DNA of 64,000 nucleotides from an uncultured Pelagibacteraceae bacterium (GTDB taxonomy: Bacteria > Pseudomonadota > Alphaproteobacteria > Pelagibacterales > Pelagibacteraceae), in assembly GCA_902518165.1 (NCBI GenBank), contig CABYFB010000002.1, positions 124,001-188,000 of the forward strand. Reading direction: 5' to 3'. Position numbers and translations under genes: made by a program. Position 1 is the first letter of the stretch. Each line of letters begins with the position of its first letter. The notes below the pieces were generated by a model, which ran no database searches, had not been told where the DNA came from, and saw only the letters and a list, made by a program, of their open reading frames with translations. Shown one piece after another: positions 48,297 to 61,339 of the stretch.

Positions 48297-49559
48297 ATGA
48301 GCAACAATAATAAAAATATTCTTTACTGTTCTTTCTGTGGAAAGAGTCAACATGAAGTCAGAAAATTAATCGCTGGCCCAACTGTTTTTATTTGTGATGA
48401 GTGTGTTGAATTATGCATGGACATCATTAAAGAAGAGAGCAAAGATACTTTTGTAAAACATCAAGATGGATTACCATCACCAAAAGAAATCTGTGCAGTT
48501 CTTGACGATTATGTAATCGGACAAGATCATGCAAAAAAAGTTTTATCAGTTGCAGTTCACAATCATTACAAAAGATTAAATTACGAAAACAAAACTAGCA
48601 AAAATGTTGAACTTTCAAAATCAAATATTTTATTAGTAGGACCAACAGGTTGTGGAAAAACATTATTAGCACAAACTCTAGCAAGAATTTTAGACGTGCC
48701 ATTTACAATGGCAGACGCAACTACATTAACAGAAGCTGGTTATGTTGGTGAAGATGTAGAAAATATTATTTTAAAATTATTACAAGCTGCTGATTATAAT
48801 GTCGAAAAAGCACAAAGAGGAATTGTTTACATTGATGAGGTAGATAAAATTAGTAGAAAATCTGAAAACCCGTCAATTACAAGAGATGTTTCGGGTGAAG
48901 GAGTTCAACAAGCTTTATTAAAAATAATGGAAGGAACAGTTGCTAGCGTACCTCCTCAAGGTGGAAGAAAACATCCACAACAAGAATTTTTACAAGTAGA
49001 TACAACTAACATTTTATTTATATGTGGTGGTGCGTTTGCAGGTTTAGATAAAATAATTTCTCAAAGAGACAAAGGTTCATCTATTGGTTTTGGAGCTGAG
49101 GTTAAAAGTTTAGAAGATAAAAAAGTAGGTGAGTGGATGAAGAACCTTGAGCCAGAAGACTTATTAAAATATGGACTGATACCAGAATTTATAGGAAGAT
49201 TACCTATAACTGCAACTCTTGATGATCTTGATGAGAAATCTTTAGTTAAAATTTTATTAGAGCCAAAAAATTCTTTAATAAAACAATATCAAGAACTATT
49301 TAAACTGGAGGGAGTAAAACTTACTTTTAAAGATCAATCAGTAAAAGATATTGCTAACAAGGCTATATCAAAAAAAACTGGAGCAAGAGGACTTAGATCG
49401 ATTCTAGAAAATATATTATTGAAAACAATGTTTGATCTACCAAGTCAAGATAACATTGAAGAAGTTATAATTGATTCTGGTGCGGCGAAAGGTGTATCAG
49501 CTCCTGTTATTGTTCATTCGAAGAACAAAACTAAAACTGACAAGACTTCAGCAGCATAA
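48297..49559 (+). CDS. clpX: ATP-dependent Clp protease ATP-binding subunit ClpX
   Basis: Zinc-binding [58 protein letters not shown]. Confidence 0.98.
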   Translation: MSNNNKNILYCSFCGKSQHEVRKLIAGPTVFICDECVELCMDIIKEESKDTFVKHQDGLPSPKEICAVLDDYVIGQDHAKKVLSVAVHNHYKRLNYENKTSKNVELSKSNILLVGPTGCGKTLLAQTLARILDVPFTMADATTLTEAGYVGEDVENIILKLLQAADYNVEKAQRGIVYIDEVDKISRKSENPSITRDVSGEGVQQALLKIMEGTVASVPPQGGRKHPQQEFLQVDTTNILFICGGAFAGLDKIISQRDKGSSIGFGAEVKSLEDKKVGEWMKNLEPEDLLKYGLIPEFIGRLPITATLDDLDEKSLVKILLEPKNSLIKQYQELFKLEGVKLTFKDQSVKDIANKAISKKTGARGLRSILENILLKTMFDLPSQDNIEEVIIDSGAAKGVSAPVIVHSKNKTKTDKTSAA

Positions 49560-49621
49560 TTTCACGTTAATAAACCATAATTTCCTATTGCATTATAAAA
49601 TATAATATCCATATTTCTCTG

Positions 49622-52009
49622 ATGGATATAAAAGTAACATTACCGTTATTGCCATTAAGAGACATAGTTGTCTTCCCAAGTATGGTTATTCCCTTATTTG
49701 TTGGAAGAGACAAGTCCATCACTGCATTAAATGAAGTAATGAAAGGTGATAAAAAAATTGTTCTTGTAACACAAAAAAATTCTGAAGTAGATGACCCAAA
49801 GAAAAATGATGTGTTCACTTATGGATGTGAAAGTAACATTTTACAGTTACTAAAACTTCCAGATGGAACGGTTAAAGTATTAGTTGAAGGTACTAAAAGA
49901 GTTAAAATAGTTGACTTTAAAGATGATGAAAAGTTTATAAAATGTTCATTTGAATACCAAAAAGATATTTTATCAAAAGAAGATGATTTACTTCCTTTAA
50001 GCTTAACAGCTATAAAAAGATTAGAGAAGCTTACTACAGTTAATAAAAAAATATCTTCCGAGACAATTAACAATATTAAACAATTAAAAGATCCATCAAA
50101 AATTGCCGATAATATTATTTCACATATCAATGCTAGCATTTCAGAGAAACAACAAATTTTTGAAACGTTAGATGTAAAGAAGAGATTAAATAGTGTCATT
50201 AAAATCATGGAAAATGAGGCAAGCATTATAGGTGTAGAGAAAAGAATAAGAGGAAGGGTTAAAACTCAAATGGAGAAAACCCAAAGAGAATATTATTTAA
50301 ATGAGCAATTAAAAGCTATTCAAAAAGAATTAGGCGAAATTGAAGATGGTAAGGATGAAACTACAAGTTTAAAAAAATCAATTTTAAAAGCAAAGATGCC
50401 TAAAGAAGTTGAAAAGAAATGTATGTCTGAATTAAAAAAACTTAAAAATATGAGCCCAATGTCTGCTGAAGCAACTGTTGTAAGAAACTATTTAGATTGG
50501 ATGATAGATTTACCTTGGTTTAAAAAAGATAAAGTCGACATAGATTTGAACAAAGCTTTAAAAATTTTAGAAGAAGATCATTTTGGATTAGAAAAAGTTA
50601 AAGAGAGAATAATAGAATTCTTAGCAGTGCAAAAAAGAATGGATAAAATAAAAGGTCCAATTCTATGTTTAGTAGGTCCTCCAGGAGTAGGTAAAACTTC
50701 ATTAGGTAAATCAATAGCAAAAGCAACTAACAGACAATTTGTAAGAATGTCTTTGGGTGGTGTTAGAGATGAAGCGGAAGTAAGAGGTCATAGAAGAACT
50801 TATATTGGTTCTCTTCCTGGAAAAATTATTCAGATGATGAAAAAAGCAGGAACTAAAAATCCTTTATTTTTGCTTGATGAAATTGATAAAGTTGGAAATG
50901 ATTATAGAGGTGATCCATCATCAGCTTTATTAGAGGCTCTGGATCCAGAACAAAACACAACATTTAATGATCATTACCTTGAAGTTGATTATGATTTATC
51001 AGATGTTATGTTTGTAACAACAGCAAACACACTAAATATTCTTCCCCCACTTTTAGATAGAATGGAAGTAATAAGAATTCCAGGATATACAGAAGATGAG
51101 AAGATTAATATTGCAAACAAATATCTACTTCCTAAGCAAATAAAGGATAACGGTGTAAAAGAAGGTGAAATGAAGTTGGCTGACGATACAATAAAAGAAA
51201 TTATAAGAAGTTATACAAGAGAAAGTGGCGTTAGAAATTTAGAAAGAGAAATTTCAAAAGTAACAAGAAAAGTTGTTAAAAAAGTTGTTAATAATGAAGA
51301 AAAGAGTGTCGAGGTTAATGAAAAAAATATACCCGACTTTCTTGGAATAAAAAAATTCAAATTCGGTGAATTAGAAGCAAAGGATAAAGTTGGAATAGTC
51401 ATAGGTTTAGCTTGGACAGAGTTTGGTGGAGAAATATTAAAAGTTGAAACAGTTAATATGCCGGGTAAAGGAAGAATGCAAATAACTGGTAAGCTAGGTG
51501 ATGTAATGCAAGAATCTGTAAAAGCTGCAAAATCTTATGTTAGATCAAAATGTTTAGAGTTTGGAGTAACTCCCCCACTATTTGAGAAAAAAGATTTTCA
51601 TATACATGTTCCAGAAGGTGCAACACCGAAAGACGGTCCTTCTGCAGGTATAGCAATGGTTACATCAATAGTATCTTCAATTACTAAAGTTCCAGTAAAG
51701 AAAGAAATTGCTATGACTGGAGAGGTAACAATAACAGGTCAAGTATTACCTATTGGAGGTTTGAAAGAAAAATTATTAGCTGCTCATAGAGCTGGTGTAA
51801 AAAAAGTTTTAATTCCTAAAGAGAATGAAAAAGATCTAGTTGATGTACCGAAAAAAGTGAAAGATGATATTGAAATAGTACCAGTAGAAACTGCAGATGA
51901 AGTAATTAAAATAGCTTTAACTAAAGAATTGAAGCCTACAGAGTGGACTGAAGTAGATAAATTAACTGAAACTAAAAAAGACGATAAATCTCAAGCTAGT
52001 ATTCAGTAA
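49622..52009 (+). CDS. lon: Endopeptidase La (Lon)
   Basis: LPLLPLRDIVVFPSMVIPLFVGR, GPPGVGKTSLGKSIA, catalytic PKDGPSAGIAM. Confidence 0.98.
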   Translation: MDIKVTLPLLPLRDIVVFPSMVIPLFVGRDKSITALNEVMKGDKKIVLVTQKNSEVDDPKKNDVFTYGCESNILQLLKLPDGTVKVLVEGTKRVKIVDFKDDEKFIKCSFEYQKDILSKEDDLLPLSLTAIKRLEKLTTVNKKISSETINNIKQLKDPSKIADNIISHINASISEKQQIFETLDVKKRLNSVIKIMENEASIIGVEKRIRGRVKTQMEKTQREYYLNEQLKAIQKELGEIEDGKDETTSLKKSILKAKMPKEVEKKCMSELKKLKNMSPMSAEATVVRNYLDWMIDLPWFKKDKVDIDLNKALKILEEDHFGLEKVKERIIEFLAVQKRMDKIKGPILCLVGPPGVGKTSLGKSIAKATNRQFVRMSLGGVRDEAEVRGHRRTYIGSLPGKIIQMMKKAGTKNPLFLLDEIDKVGNDYRGDPSSALLEALDPEQNTTFNDHYLEVDYDLSDVMFVTTANTLNILPPLLDRMEVIRIPGYTEDEKINIANKYLLPKQIKDNGVKEGEMKLADDTIKEIIRSYTRESGVRNLEREISKVTRKVVKKVVNNEEKSVEVNEKNIPDFLGIKKFKFGELEAKDKVGIVIGLAWTEFGGEILKVETVNMPGKGRMQITGKLGDVMQESVKAAKSYVRSKCLEFGVTPPLFEKKDFHIHVPEGATPKDGPSAGIAMVTSIVSSITKVPVKKEIAMTGEVTITGQVLPIGGLKEKLLAAHRAGVKKVLIPKENEKDLVDVPKKVKDDIEIVPVETADEVIKIALTKELKPTEWTEVDKLTETKKDDKSQASIQ

Positions 52010-52056
52010 TAAACAATTTACATTATTAAAACGTTGATGTAATAGTACCATGTTTT

Positions 52057-52132
52057 GGGCGGTTAGCTCAGTTGGTAGAGCATCTCGTTTACACCGAGGG
52101 GGTCAAAGGTTCGAGTCCTTTACTGCCCACCA
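52057..52132 (+). tRNA. tRNA-Val (anticodon TAC), CCA encoded
   Basis: Acceptor GGGCGGT/ACTGCCC, anticodon loop TTTACAC, T-arm GGTTCGAGTCC. Confidence 0.95.
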
Positions 52133-52138
52133 AAATAC

Positions 52139-52215
52139 GGGGGTGTAGCTCAGTTGGTTAGAGCGATCGCCTGTCACGCGATAGGTCGAGGGTTCGAGTC
52201 CCTTCACTCCCGCCA
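52139..52215 (+). tRNA. tRNA-Asp (anticodon GTC), CCA encoded
   Basis: Acceptor GGGGGTG/CACTCCC, anticodon loop CTGTCAC, T-arm GGTTCGAGTCC. Confidence 0.95.
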
Positions 52216-52298
52216 TTAAATAAATGAATAAAATAGAGCCTTAAAATGTGACCTATCTGCTCTTTTAGTTGATCTAAAAGGTGCTATATAGACTCATC

Positions 52299-52667
52299 AT
52301 GCTTGCTGAATTTTTAAAAGATTATTTACCAATAATTGTATTTTTACTAGTTGCACTTGTATTAAGTGTAGCATTTGTGGCGATCAATTATTTAGCATCT
52401 CCAAAAAATCCTGATCCAGAAAAATTATCAGCATATGAGTGTGGTTTTGAACCATTTAATGACTCTAGAATGGAATTTGATGTTAGATTTTATCTTGTTG
52501 CAATATTATTTATTATTTTTGATTTAGAAATCGCTTTTCTATTCCCTTGGGCAATATCTCTAGGCAAAATCGGAATATTCGGATTTACTTCAATGATGAT
52601 CTTCTTATTTATTCTTACTATTGGGTTTATTTATGAATGGAAAAAAGGAGCATTAGACTGGGAATAA
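52299..52667 (+). CDS. nuoA: NADH-quinone oxidoreductase subunit A
   Basis: [43 protein letters not shown] at 52299 preferred. Confidence 0.97.
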   Translation: MLAEFLKDYLPIIVFLLVALVLSVAFVAINYLASPKNPDPEKLSAYECGFEPFNDSRMEFDVRFYLVAILFIIFDLEIAFLFPWAISLGKIGIFGFTSMMIFLFILTIGFIYEWKKGALDWE

Positions 52668-52668
52668 A

Positions 52669-53190
52669 ATGAATTTAGAAGAAAGAAAAAAAAATATTCC
52701 GGAAGAATTTAAACAATTAGCACAAGATTTTAGTGATAATGGTTTTATAACAACATCACTGGATAATCTTGTTAACTGGGCTAGAACTGGATCATTACAT
52801 TGGATGACTTTTGGTCTTGCATGTTGTGCAGTCGAAATGATGCAAACTTCAATGCCAAGATATGATTTAGAAAGATTTGGTGCTGCCCCTAGAGCTTCAC
52901 CTAGACAATCAGATGTTATGATTGTTGCGGGAACTCTTACAAATAAAATGGCTCCAGCACTAAGAAAAGTTTATGACCAAATGCCAGAACCAAGATATGT
53001 AATTTCCATGGGAAGTTGTGCAAATGGTGGGGGATATTATCATTACTCTTATTCTGTAGTAAGAGGATGTGATCGTATTGTACCGGTTGATGTATATGTT
53101 CCTGGGTGCCCTCCTTCTGCTGAAGCACTTCTATATGGAATAATGCAGCTTCAAAAGAAAATCAGGAACAAAGGTTCTCTGGAAAGATAA
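52669..53190 (+). CDS. nuoB: NADH-quinone oxidoreductase subunit B
   Basis: [69 protein letters not shown]. Confidence 0.98.
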   Translation: MNLEERKKNIPEEFKQLAQDFSDNGFITTSLDNLVNWARTGSLHWMTFGLACCAVEMMQTSMPRYDLERFGAAPRASPRQSDVMIVAGTLTNKMAPALRKVYDQMPEPRYVISMGSCANGGGYYHYSYSVVRGCDRIVPVDVYVPGCPPSAEALLYGIMQLQKKIRNKGSLER

Positions 53191-53193
53191 AAA

Positions 53194-53784
53194 ATGCAAA
53201 ATATCCAGGATTTAGAAAAAATTTTGAATTCAGAACTAAATACTAAAATAAAAAGTTCTTTAATCAAACATAATCAAATTTACTTAAAAATTGATGAAAC
53301 GGATTTAACTGAAGTTATTTTATTCTTAAAAACAAATTCAAAAACTAAATTTAGACAACTGATAGATATCACAGCTGTAGATTTTCCTGAAAATGAAATT
53401 AGATTTAAATTAGTTTATTTATTATTAAGTCATGAATTTAATCAAAGAATTATCATAGAGATAGATGTAAAAGAAAAAGAAATTGTTGGTTCAATAACAT
53501 CTATATTTCCTGCTGCAAATTGGATGGAAAGGGAAGTATTTGACATGTATGGAATTGATTTTAAAGATCATCCGGACTTGAGAAGAATACTTACAGATTA
53601 TGGTTTTGAAGGACATCCATTAAGGAAAGATTTTCCTTTAACAGGTCATAATGAAGTTAGATACAGTCATGAAACAAAAAAAGTTATTTATGAACCAGTA
53701 AAATTAGAGCAAAATTATAGAAACTTTGATTATGAAAGTCCTTGGGAAGGAACCAAGTATATAAAAGAGCAAACTAAAGAATAA
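53194..53784 (+). CDS. nuoC: NADH-quinone oxidoreductase subunit C
   Basis: [43 protein letters not shown]. Confidence 0.97.
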   Translation: MQNIQDLEKILNSELNTKIKSSLIKHNQIYLKIDETDLTEVILFLKTNSKTKFRQLIDITAVDFPENEIRFKLVYLLLSHEFNQRIIIEIDVKEKEIVGSITSIFPAANWMEREVFDMYGIDFKDHPDLRRILTDYGFEGHPLRKDFPLTGHNEVRYSHETKKVIYEPVKLEQNYRNFDYESPWEGTKYIKEQTKE

Positions 53785-54959
53785 TGGCAAAAGAAACAAA
53801 AACTTTGAATCTAAATTTTGGACCTCAACATCCAGCAGCTCATGGAGTTTTACGATTAATATTGCAGTTAGATGGTGAAATTGTTGAAAAAGCAGATCCA
53901 CATATTGGTTTATTGCATAGGGGTACAGAAAAATTAATTGAAAATAAAACTTATACCCAAGCTGTTCCGTATTTTGATCGATTAGATTATGTAGCACCAA
54001 TGAACCAAGAACACGCTTTTGCTTTAGCAATTGAAAAAATTCTAAAAATAGAAGTTCCGATAAGAGCTCAATACATAAGAGTAATGTTTTGTGAGATTGG
54101 AAGAATACTTAGTCATATTTTAAATGTTACAACACAAGCAATGGATGTTGGTGCATTAACTCCTACTTTATGGGGATTTGAAGAAAGAGAAATATTAATG
54201 GGTTTTTATGAAAAAGTTTCTGGTTCTAGATTACATGCTAATTATTTTAGAGCTGGAGGAGTACATCAAGATCTACCAAAAGGATTAGATAAAGAGATCG
54301 GAAAATTTTGTGAAAGATTTCCAAAAATAATAAATGATTTAGAATTACTTTTAACTGATAACCGAATATTTAAGCAAAGGAACGTTGATATAGGAGTAGT
54401 ATCAAAACAAGATGCTCTCGATTATTCTTTTTCTGGTGTTATGTTGAGAGGATCTGGCGTCCCTTGGGATTTAAGAAAATCCCAGCCGTACGATTGTTAT
54501 GAACAATTCGAATTCAAAATTCCAGTAGGAAAAAACGGAGATTGTTACGATAGATATCTATGCAGAATTGAAGAAATGAAAGAAAGTGTAAATATAATAA
54601 ATCAATGCTTGGCAAATTTACCTGTTGGACCAATTAAAACTGACGATGGAAAAATCAGTCCACCACCAAAAAAAGAAATAAAACAATCTATGGAAGCATT
54701 GATCCATCATTTCAAGTTATATACTGAAGGTTATAGGGTTGATAAAGACGAAATATATACAGCTGTAGAGGCTCCTAAAGGAGAATTTGGAGTATACTTA
54801 ATTTCTGATGGTTCAAGCAAACCTTACAAATGCAAAATAAGAGCTCCAGGATTCTCTCATTTGCAAGCAATGGATTACTTAATTAAAGGTCATATGTTAG
54901 CTGATGTTCCTGCAGTTTTAGGTTCAATGGATATTGTTTTTGGAGAGGTAGATAGATAA
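53784..54959 (+). CDS. nuoD: NADH-quinone oxidoreductase subunit D
   Basis: [38 protein letters not shown]; ends DIVFGEVDR. Confidence 0.98.
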   Translation: MAKETKTLNLNFGPQHPAAHGVLRLILQLDGEIVEKADPHIGLLHRGTEKLIENKTYTQAVPYFDRLDYVAPMNQEHAFALAIEKILKIEVPIRAQYIRVMFCEIGRILSHILNVTTQAMDVGALTPTLWGFEEREILMGFYEKVSGSRLHANYFRAGGVHQDLPKGLDKEIGKFCERFPKIINDLELLLTDNRIFKQRNVDIGVVSKQDALDYSFSGVMLRGSGVPWDLRKSQPYDCYEQFEFKIPVGKNGDCYDRYLCRIEEMKESVNIINQCLANLPVGPIKTDDGKISPPPKKEIKQSMEALIHHFKLYTEGYRVDKDEIYTAVEAPKGEFGVYLISDGSSKPYKCKIRAPGFSHLQAMDYLIKGHMLADVPAVLGSMDIVFGEVDR

Positions 54960-55567
54960 TGGCAGTTAAAAAAATATCAAAAGTACAACCTGAAAAATTT
55001 GAGTTTAGTAAAAAAAACAAAGAAACTGCTGATAGTATTATTAAAAATTATCCTTCTGGAAAACAGCAAAGTGCGGTTATGGCTTTATTGTACTTAGCAC
55101 AAAAACAAAATGATAATTGGATACCTTTAAGTGCAATGAAATACATAGCAAAGTATTTAGATATGCCATACATAAAAGTATATGAGGTAGCTACATTTTA
55201 TAGCATGTATAATTTAACTCCAGTTGGTAAATATTTCTTTCAAGTATGTACTACAACCCCATGTATGTTAAGGGGTGCGTATAATTTAGTAGATGTTTGT
55301 AAACGAAAAATTTCTGATGAAGAAAATTGTTTATCAGAAGATGGAAAAACTTCTTGGTTAGAAGTAGAGTGTTTGGGTGCTTGTGTGAATGCCCCTATGC
55401 TTCAATTGAATGAGGATTATTATGAGGATTTAGATCCAACAAAACTTGAGCAAATAATTGATAAAATAAGTAATGATGAAGTTCCTCAACCAGGATCATA
55501 TAGAGGCAGATTAAGTTCTGAACCAGAAAATACTAGAAAAACATTAATAGGTAATAAAAATGCTTGA
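54959..55567 (+). CDS. nuoE: NADH-quinone oxidoreductase subunit E
   Basis: [54 protein letters not shown]. Confidence 0.97.
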   Translation: MAVKKISKVQPEKFEFSKKNKETADSIIKNYPSGKQQSAVMALLYLAQKQNDNWIPLSAMKYIAKYLDMPYIKVYEVATFYSMYNLTPVGKYFFQVCTTTPCMLRGAYNLVDVCKRKISDEENCLSEDGKTSWLEVECLGACVNAPMLQLNEDYYEDLDPTKLEQIIDKISNDEVPQPGSYRGRLSSEPENTRKTLIGNKNA

Positions 55568-56891
55568 AGATAAGGATAGAATTTTTCAAAATTTATACAA
55601 TGATTTTGGTGCTGATTTATCATCTGCAAAACAAAGAGGAGACTGGAAGGATACAAAAGAAATTTGCGACAAAGGAAGAGAATGGATAATTAATGAAATT
55701 AAAACATCAGAACTTAGAGGAAGAGGCGGCGCTGGATTTCCTACAGGATTAAAATGGTCTTTTGCCCCAAAAGAAGTTGGATCAAGACCACATTATTTAG
55801 TAATTAATGCCGATGAGTCTGAGCCTGGCACGTGCAAAGATAGAGATATTCTAAGATTTGAACCTCATAAACTAATAGAAGGTTGCTTAATTGCATCTTA
55901 CGCAGTTAATGCTCATAAGTGTTATATTTATATAAGAGGAGAATATTTTAATGAAGGACAAAAGCTTCAAACAGCTATCAATGAAGCGTACAAAGATGGT
56001 CTCTTAGGAAAAAATTCTGCAGGGACTGATTGGGAATTAGATATATATATTCATTATGGTGCTGGTGCTTATATCTGTGGTGAAGAAACTGCTTTGCTCG
56101 AAAGTATTGAAGGAAAAAAAGGTCAACCAAGATTGAAACCTCCATTTCCGGCTTTAATAGGTCTTTATGGTTGCCCAACAATAATAAACAATGTTGAAAC
56201 AATTTCAGTGGTACCAACTATACTTAGAAGAGGTGGAAAATGGTTTTCATCACTCGGTAGACCAAAAAATACTGGTTCTAAAATATATTGTATTTCAGGA
56301 AATGTAAATAATCCCTGTAACGTAGAAGAAGAAATGGGAATTCCATTAAAAGAATTAATTGAAAAACATGCAGGTGGAGTAATAGGTGGATGGGATAATC
56401 TAAAAGCAGTTATACCTGGTGGTTCATCAATGCCATTACTACCAAAAGAAACATGTGAAACAATTAAAATGGACTTTGATGCATGTGTTGAGAATAAAAC
56501 TGGTTTAGGAACAGCTGGTATTGTTGTTATAAATAAAGATCAAGACATTATTAAGTGTATGGCTAGAATAGCAAGATTTTATAAACACGAGAGTTGTGGT
56601 CAATGTACACCATGCAGAGAAGGTTCTGGCTGGATGTGGAGAATGTTAGAGAGAATGGCAAAAGGTGAAGCCACAAAAGATGAGGTAGATATGTTATTAG
56701 ATGTAACAAAACAAATTGAAGGTCATACTATTTGTGCTTTTGGAGAAGGATCATCATGGCCTGTTCAGGGATTAATCAGAAATTTTAAAGATGAAATAAT
56801 TGAAAGAAACAAGTTTGATCCAATTGTGAAAAAACAAAAAGATATACCTTATTTAGTTGATCAACATTTATTAGAAAAAGAAAATGCTTAA
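55560..56891 (+). CDS. nuoF: NADH-quinone oxidoreductase subunit F
   Basis: [76 protein letters not shown]. Confidence 0.98.
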   Translation: MLEDKDRIFQNLYNDFGADLSSAKQRGDWKDTKEICDKGREWIINEIKTSELRGRGGAGFPTGLKWSFAPKEVGSRPHYLVINADESEPGTCKDRDILRFEPHKLIEGCLIASYAVNAHKCYIYIRGEYFNEGQKLQTAINEAYKDGLLGKNSAGTDWELDIYIHYGAGAYICGEETALLESIEGKKGQPRLKPPFPALIGLYGCPTIINNVETISVVPTILRRGGKWFSSLGRPKNTGSKIYCISGNVNNPCNVEEEMGIPLKELIEKHAGGVIGGWDNLKAVIPGGSSMPLLPKETCETIKMDFDACVENKTGLGTAGIVVINKDQDIIKCMARIARFYKHESCGQCTPCREGSGWMWRMLERMAKGEATKDEVDMLLDVTKQIEGHTICAFGEGSSWPVQGLIRNFKDEIIERNKFDPIVKKQKDIPYLVDQHLLEKENA

Positions 56892-58914
56892 ACTTAAAGT
56901 AAATGATATTGATGTCGAGGTAGAAGAAGGAACTACAGTATTACAAGCTTGTGAACAGGCTGGAGCAGAGATACCAAGGTTCTGTTATCACGAAAAATTA
57001 TCAATAGCCGGAAATTGTAGAATGTGTTTAGTTGAAATGGAAAAATCTCCTAAGCCAATAGCATCTTGCGCGATGCCTGCCGCAGAGGGGATGGTGCTTA
57101 GAACTAACACCGAAAAAGTAAAAAAAGCAAGAAAAGGTGTAATGGAATTTTTACTAGCAAACCATCCACTTGATTGTCCAGTATGTGATCAAGGCGGAGA
57201 ATGTGATTTACAAGATCAATCCATGTATTACGGAATTGATAAATCAAGATTTAAAGAAAATAAAAGATATGTACCCGAAAAATATATGGGTCCACTAATT
57301 AAAACTCAAATGACAAGATGCATTCATTGTACAAGATGTATTAGATTTGCAACAGAAGTTGCTGGAGTTCCTGAGCTTGGAGCAATTGGCAGAGGTGAGA
57401 ATATGCAAATAACCACTTATTTAGAAAAAGCCATGAAATCTGAACTCTCAGCTAATGTTATTGATTTATGTCCTGTCGGTGCACTTACATCAAAGCCCTA
57501 TGTCTTCGAAGCTAGACCATGGGAACTAAAAAAAACTGAGACAATTGATGTGATGGATGCTGTTGGATCAAATATAAGAGTGGATACATACGGATGGGAG
57601 GTTAAAAGAGTTCTTCCAAGAATTAATGAAGAAATAAATGAAGAATGGATATCAGATAAAACCAGATATGCATGTGATGGCTTAAAAAATCAAAGATTAG
57701 ATACACCCTATGTTAAGATTAATAATAAATTAAAGCCATCAAGTTGGGATGAAGCTTTTAAAGCTGCATCTGAAAGAATTTCAAAAACAAAGTCTGAAAA
57801 AATTGCTGGATTTATAGGTGATATGACAAATATGGAAACTACTTATGCAGCAAAAGTTTTTTTTGAAAAAACGATTAAGTCTGAAAATTTGGAATCTAGA
57901 TATGAAAAATTATATATTAATACAAATGTAAGAAGTAATTATCTATTTAACAGTTCCATTGAAGGAATAGAAAAAAGTGATTTAATAATTTTAATAGGTA
58001 CAAATCCAAGATTTGAAGCTACAATATTAAACTCACGAATTAGAAAAAATTATTTAAAAAATAAGACCGAAATTATATCTTTAGGTGATGTTGGTGATTT
58101 AACTTATCCTTACCAAGTTATATCAAATAACACCGACACTATAAAAGATATCATTGATAATAAGCATGAAATTTCAGAAAAAATTAAAAAATCGAAATAT
58201 CCGTGTGTAATTTTTGGACAATCAGTCCTTAAACTTAAGTCGGCGCCTTATATTTTTGAAGAATTCAAAAATTATCTATTAGTAAATAATAAAATTTCTG
58301 ATGATTGGAATGCATTAAATATATTATCAAAAAATTCATCCACAGTAGGCTCATATGACTTAAATGTATTGTCAAAAAATTCTAGCTACGAAATATTGGA
58401 TAAATTGGAAAACAATAACTTTGAAATTTTAATTTTATTTGGCCAAGATAATTTAAATTTTGAGAAAAAAAATGAATTTATAATATATATAGGTAGTCAC
58501 GGTGATAAAGGTGCAAGTATTGCTGATGTAATTTTGCCTGGTGCTACTTACACAGAACAAGATGGTTATTTTACAAACTTAGAAGGAAAATTACAAAAAG
58601 CCTACAAGGCATCATACCCACCAGGTGAAGCGAAAGAGGATTGGCAAATAATAAATGAATTGTCTTCATTCATTAAGAGAAAAAATTTATATAAAGATAA
58701 AAATCAACTTATTGATTCATTAATAAATTATTTAAATCTTAATAATAAAAATGATGCTGATTTTGAGGTGCCTGAATATAATTTTAAATCAGAAAAAATT
58801 ATTACTGAAGAGATTGATTATTATCATTCAAATGTAATAGCGAGAGCATCAAAAACAATGTCAGAGTGTAAAAATATTAGAATGAGTTTACCAAAAACTG
58901 GAACCGATAATTAA
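56884..58914 (+). CDS. nuoG: NADH-quinone oxidoreductase subunit G
   Basis: [63 protein letters not shown]. Confidence 0.97.
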   Translation: MLKLKVNDIDVEVEEGTTVLQACEQAGAEIPRFCYHEKLSIAGNCRMCLVEMEKSPKPIASCAMPAAEGMVLRTNTEKVKKARKGVMEFLLANHPLDCPVCDQGGECDLQDQSMYYGIDKSRFKENKRYVPEKYMGPLIKTQMTRCIHCTRCIRFATEVAGVPELGAIGRGENMQITTYLEKAMKSELSANVIDLCPVGALTSKPYVFEARPWELKKTETIDVMDAVGSNIRVDTYGWEVKRVLPRINEEINEEWISDKTRYACDGLKNQRLDTPYVKINNKLKPSSWDEAFKAASERISKTKSEKIAGFIGDMTNMETTYAAKVFFEKTIKSENLESRYEKLYINTNVRSNYLFNSSIEGIEKSDLIILIGTNPRFEATILNSRIRKNYLKNKTEIISLGDVGDLTYPYQVISNNTDTIKDIIDNKHEISEKIKKSKYPCVIFGQSVLKLKSAPYIFEEFKNYLLVNNKISDDWNALNILSKNSSTVGSYDLNVLSKNSSYEILDKLENNNFEILILFGQDNLNFEKKNEFIIYIGSHGDKGASIADVILPGATYTEQDGYFTNLEGKLQKAYKASYPPGEAKEDWQIINELSSFIKRKNLYKDKNQLIDSLINYLNLNNKNDADFEVPEYNFKSEKIITEEIDYYHSNVIARASKTMSECKNIRMSLPKTGTDN

Positions 58915-59912
58915 TGGTTGAACTAATTATATTTTTTGAACAAATTTATAGAATTCTGTTTCTATTGATCCCAGTTTTAGTATCTGTTGCAATGATCGTT
59001 TGGTTAGATAGAAGAGTATGGGCATTTGTTCAAAAAAGAAGAGGTCCTAACGTTGTTGGTCCATTTGGATTATTTCAAACATTAGCTGACGCGTTAAAAT
59101 ACATTTTTAAAGAAATAATCATTCCAGCAAGCTCAAATAAAGTTATATTTATCTTAGCCCCAATAGTTACAATGACTTTGGCTTTAATTGCTTGGGCGGT
59201 AATTCCTTTTAGTGAAACTTTTGTACTAGCGGATATCAATGTCGGTATTTTATATCTTTTTGCAGTTTCATCTTTAGGTGTTTATGGAATAATTATGGGT
59301 GGATGGGCTTCTAATTCAAAGTATCCTTTTCTAGGAGCAATTAGATCAGCTGCTCAAATGGTTTCTTATGAAGTTTCAATAGGTGTAATAATTATAAATG
59401 TATTACTTTGTGTAGGTTCATTAAATCTAAGTGACATCGTTTTAGCTCAAAAAGATTTGTGGTTTGTAATACCTCTATTTCCAATGTTTATAATATTTTT
59501 TATTTCAGCCTTAGCAGAAACGAACAGACCACCTTTTGATTTGCCAGAAGCTGAAGCAGAGTTAGTTGCAGGTTACCAGACAGAATACTCTGGAATGATG
59601 TATGCAATGTTTTGGTTAGGGGAGTATGCCAACATTTTACTTATGTGTGCAATGGGATCTATTTTATTTCTTGGTGGCTGGTTATCTCCTATAGATTTAT
59701 TTCCATTTAATGTTATTCCGGCTCCAATATGGTTAATCTTAAAAATACTCTTTTTATTTATCTTATTTGCTTTGATAAAAGCAATAGTACCTAGATATAG
59801 GTATGATCAATTAATGAAACTTGGATGGAAAATTTTTCTACCATTTTCATTGATTTATGTAGTATTAACTGCAAGTTTTTTAATGTATTTTGATTTATTA
59901 CCGGGTAATTAG
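58914..59912 (+). CDS. nuoH: NADH-quinone oxidoreductase subunit H
   Basis: [55 protein letters not shown]. Confidence 0.98.
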   Translation: MVELIIFFEQIYRILFLLIPVLVSVAMIVWLDRRVWAFVQKRRGPNVVGPFGLFQTLADALKYIFKEIIIPASSNKVIFILAPIVTMTLALIAWAVIPFSETFVLADINVGILYLFAVSSLGVYGIIMGGWASNSKYPFLGAIRSAAQMVSYEVSIGVIIINVLLCVGSLNLSDIVLAQKDLWFVIPLFPMFIIFFISALAETNRPPFDLPEAEAELVAGYQTEYSGMMYAMFWLGEYANILLMCAMGSILFLGGWLSPIDLFPFNVIPAPIWLILKILFLFILFALIKAIVPRYRYDQLMKLGWKIFLPFSLIYVVLTASFLMYFDLLPGN

Positions 59913-59913
59913 A

Positions 59914-60399
59914 ATGAGCTTAATAAGATTTTTCAAAACAATTTTTATGATTGATTTTTTAACAGGATTAATCATGGCAATAAAAGAGATATTTAAACCA
60001 AAAAAAACAATTAATTATCCATTTGAAAAAGGTTCAATTAGTCCTAGAGCAAGAGGAGAACATGCGCTAAGAAGATATCCAAATGGTGAGGAGAGATGTA
60101 TTGCTTGTAAATTATGTGAAGCTGTTTGTCCTGCTCAGGCTATAACAATAGAGTCTAGCGAGAGAGAAGATGGAAGTAGAAAAACTACTCGTTATGATAT
60201 TGATATGTTAAAATGTATTTATTGTGGTTTGTGCGAACAATCTTGTCCAGTTGATGCGATTGTGCAAGGTCCAAATTTTGAATTTGCTACAGAAACAAGA
60301 GAAGAACTTTACTATAACAAAGAAAAGTTGTTAGAGAATGGAGATAGATGGGAGAATATTTTAGCAGCAAATATTAATGCTGATAGCTCTCACAGATAA
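59914..60399 (+). CDS. nuoI: NADH-quinone oxidoreductase subunit I
   Basis: Two 4Fe-4S motifs [16 protein letters not shown] and [35 protein letters not shown] at 59914 preferred. Confidence 0.97.
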   Translation: MSLIRFFKTIFMIDFLTGLIMAIKEIFKPKKTINYPFEKGSISPRARGEHALRRYPNGEERCIACKLCEAVCPAQAITIESSEREDGSRKTTRYDIDMLKCIYCGLCEQSCPVDAIVQGPNFEFATETREELYYNKEKLLENGDRWENILAANINADSSHR

Positions 60400-60402
60400 T
60401 CA

Positions 60403-61035
60403 ATGATTGCTCACGCAATAGTCTTTTATATATTTTCACTGATTGCAATTGTCTCTGCAATTATGGTAACTGTTTCAAAAAACACAGTTAACTCAGTTTT
60501 TTTTTTAATATTGGACTTTATTAGCATTTCTTGCCTATTCATCATGATTGGTGCCGAATTTTTAGGAATGATAATGCTTATTGTGTACGTCGGAGCAGTG
60601 GCAGTATTATTTTTATTTGTGGTTATGATGTTAAATGTTGCTCAACAAAAAAATGAATGGTTTAATTCTAGTGGAAGAAGTTCCCATATTCCAGTTGGTC
60701 TATTAGTAAGTATAATTATATTTTTTGAATTAATTATTGTTATAGGTGGATGGAAATATAAACCAGATTTGTTAGATTCAATTGCGATTGAAATAAATAC
60801 CGACTTAACAAATACTCAATCTTTAGGAAGTGTTATATATACTGATTATATTCATTTGTTTCAATTATCTGGAATGGTTTTATTGGTAGCCATGATCGGA
60901 GCAATTGTATTGACCTTCAGACAAAGATCTGGAGTAAAAAGACAAAGTTATTTCAAACAAATATCTAGAGATAGAAAAGATGGTATTGAATTAGTTGATG
61001 TTGAAAATAATAAAGGAGTTAAAATAGATGCTTAG
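60403..61035 (+). CDS. nuoJ: NADH-quinone oxidoreductase subunit J
   Basis: [28 protein letters not shown]; position in the nuo operon. Confidence 0.96.
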   Translation: MIAHAIVFYIFSLIAIVSAIMVTVSKNTVNSVFFLILDFISISCLFIMIGAEFLGMIMLIVYVGAVAVLFLFVVMMLNVAQQKNEWFNSSGRSSHIPVGLLVSIIIFFELIIVIGGWKYKPDLLDSIAIEINTDLTNTQSLGSVIYTDYIHLFQLSGMVLLVAMIGAIVLTFRQRSGVKRQSYFKQISRDRKDGIELVDVENNKGVKIDA

Positions 61036-61339
61036 TATTGGTCTTGGACATTACTTAACTCTCGCTGCTATTATATTCACAATTGGTATTGTGGGTATTT
61101 TTCTAAATAGAAAAAATATTATTGTTATATTGATGAGTATTGAATTAATACTTTTAGCTGTAAATATAAATTTAGTATCTTTTTCTATTTTTATTAACGA
61201 TTTGAGTGGCCAGGTTTTCACATTATTCATATTAACAGTGGCTGCAGCTGAGGCCGCAATAGGACTTGCAATTATTGTAGTTTACTACAGAAATTCTGGA
61301 ACAATAAGAGTTGAAGAAATCGACAGATTGAAAGGGTAA
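61028..61339 (+). CDS. nuoK: NADH-quinone oxidoreductase subunit K
   Basis: [49 protein letters not shown]. Confidence 0.97.
   Translation: MLSIGLGHYLTLAAIIFTIGIVGIFLNRKNIIVILMSIELILLAVNINLVSFSIFINDLSGQVFTLFILTVAAAEAAIGLAIIVVYYRNSGTIRVEEIDRLKG

Noticed and set aside
49819-50226. 135-aa minus-strand ORF within lon
   Set aside because: Antisense shadow of a highly conserved gene.
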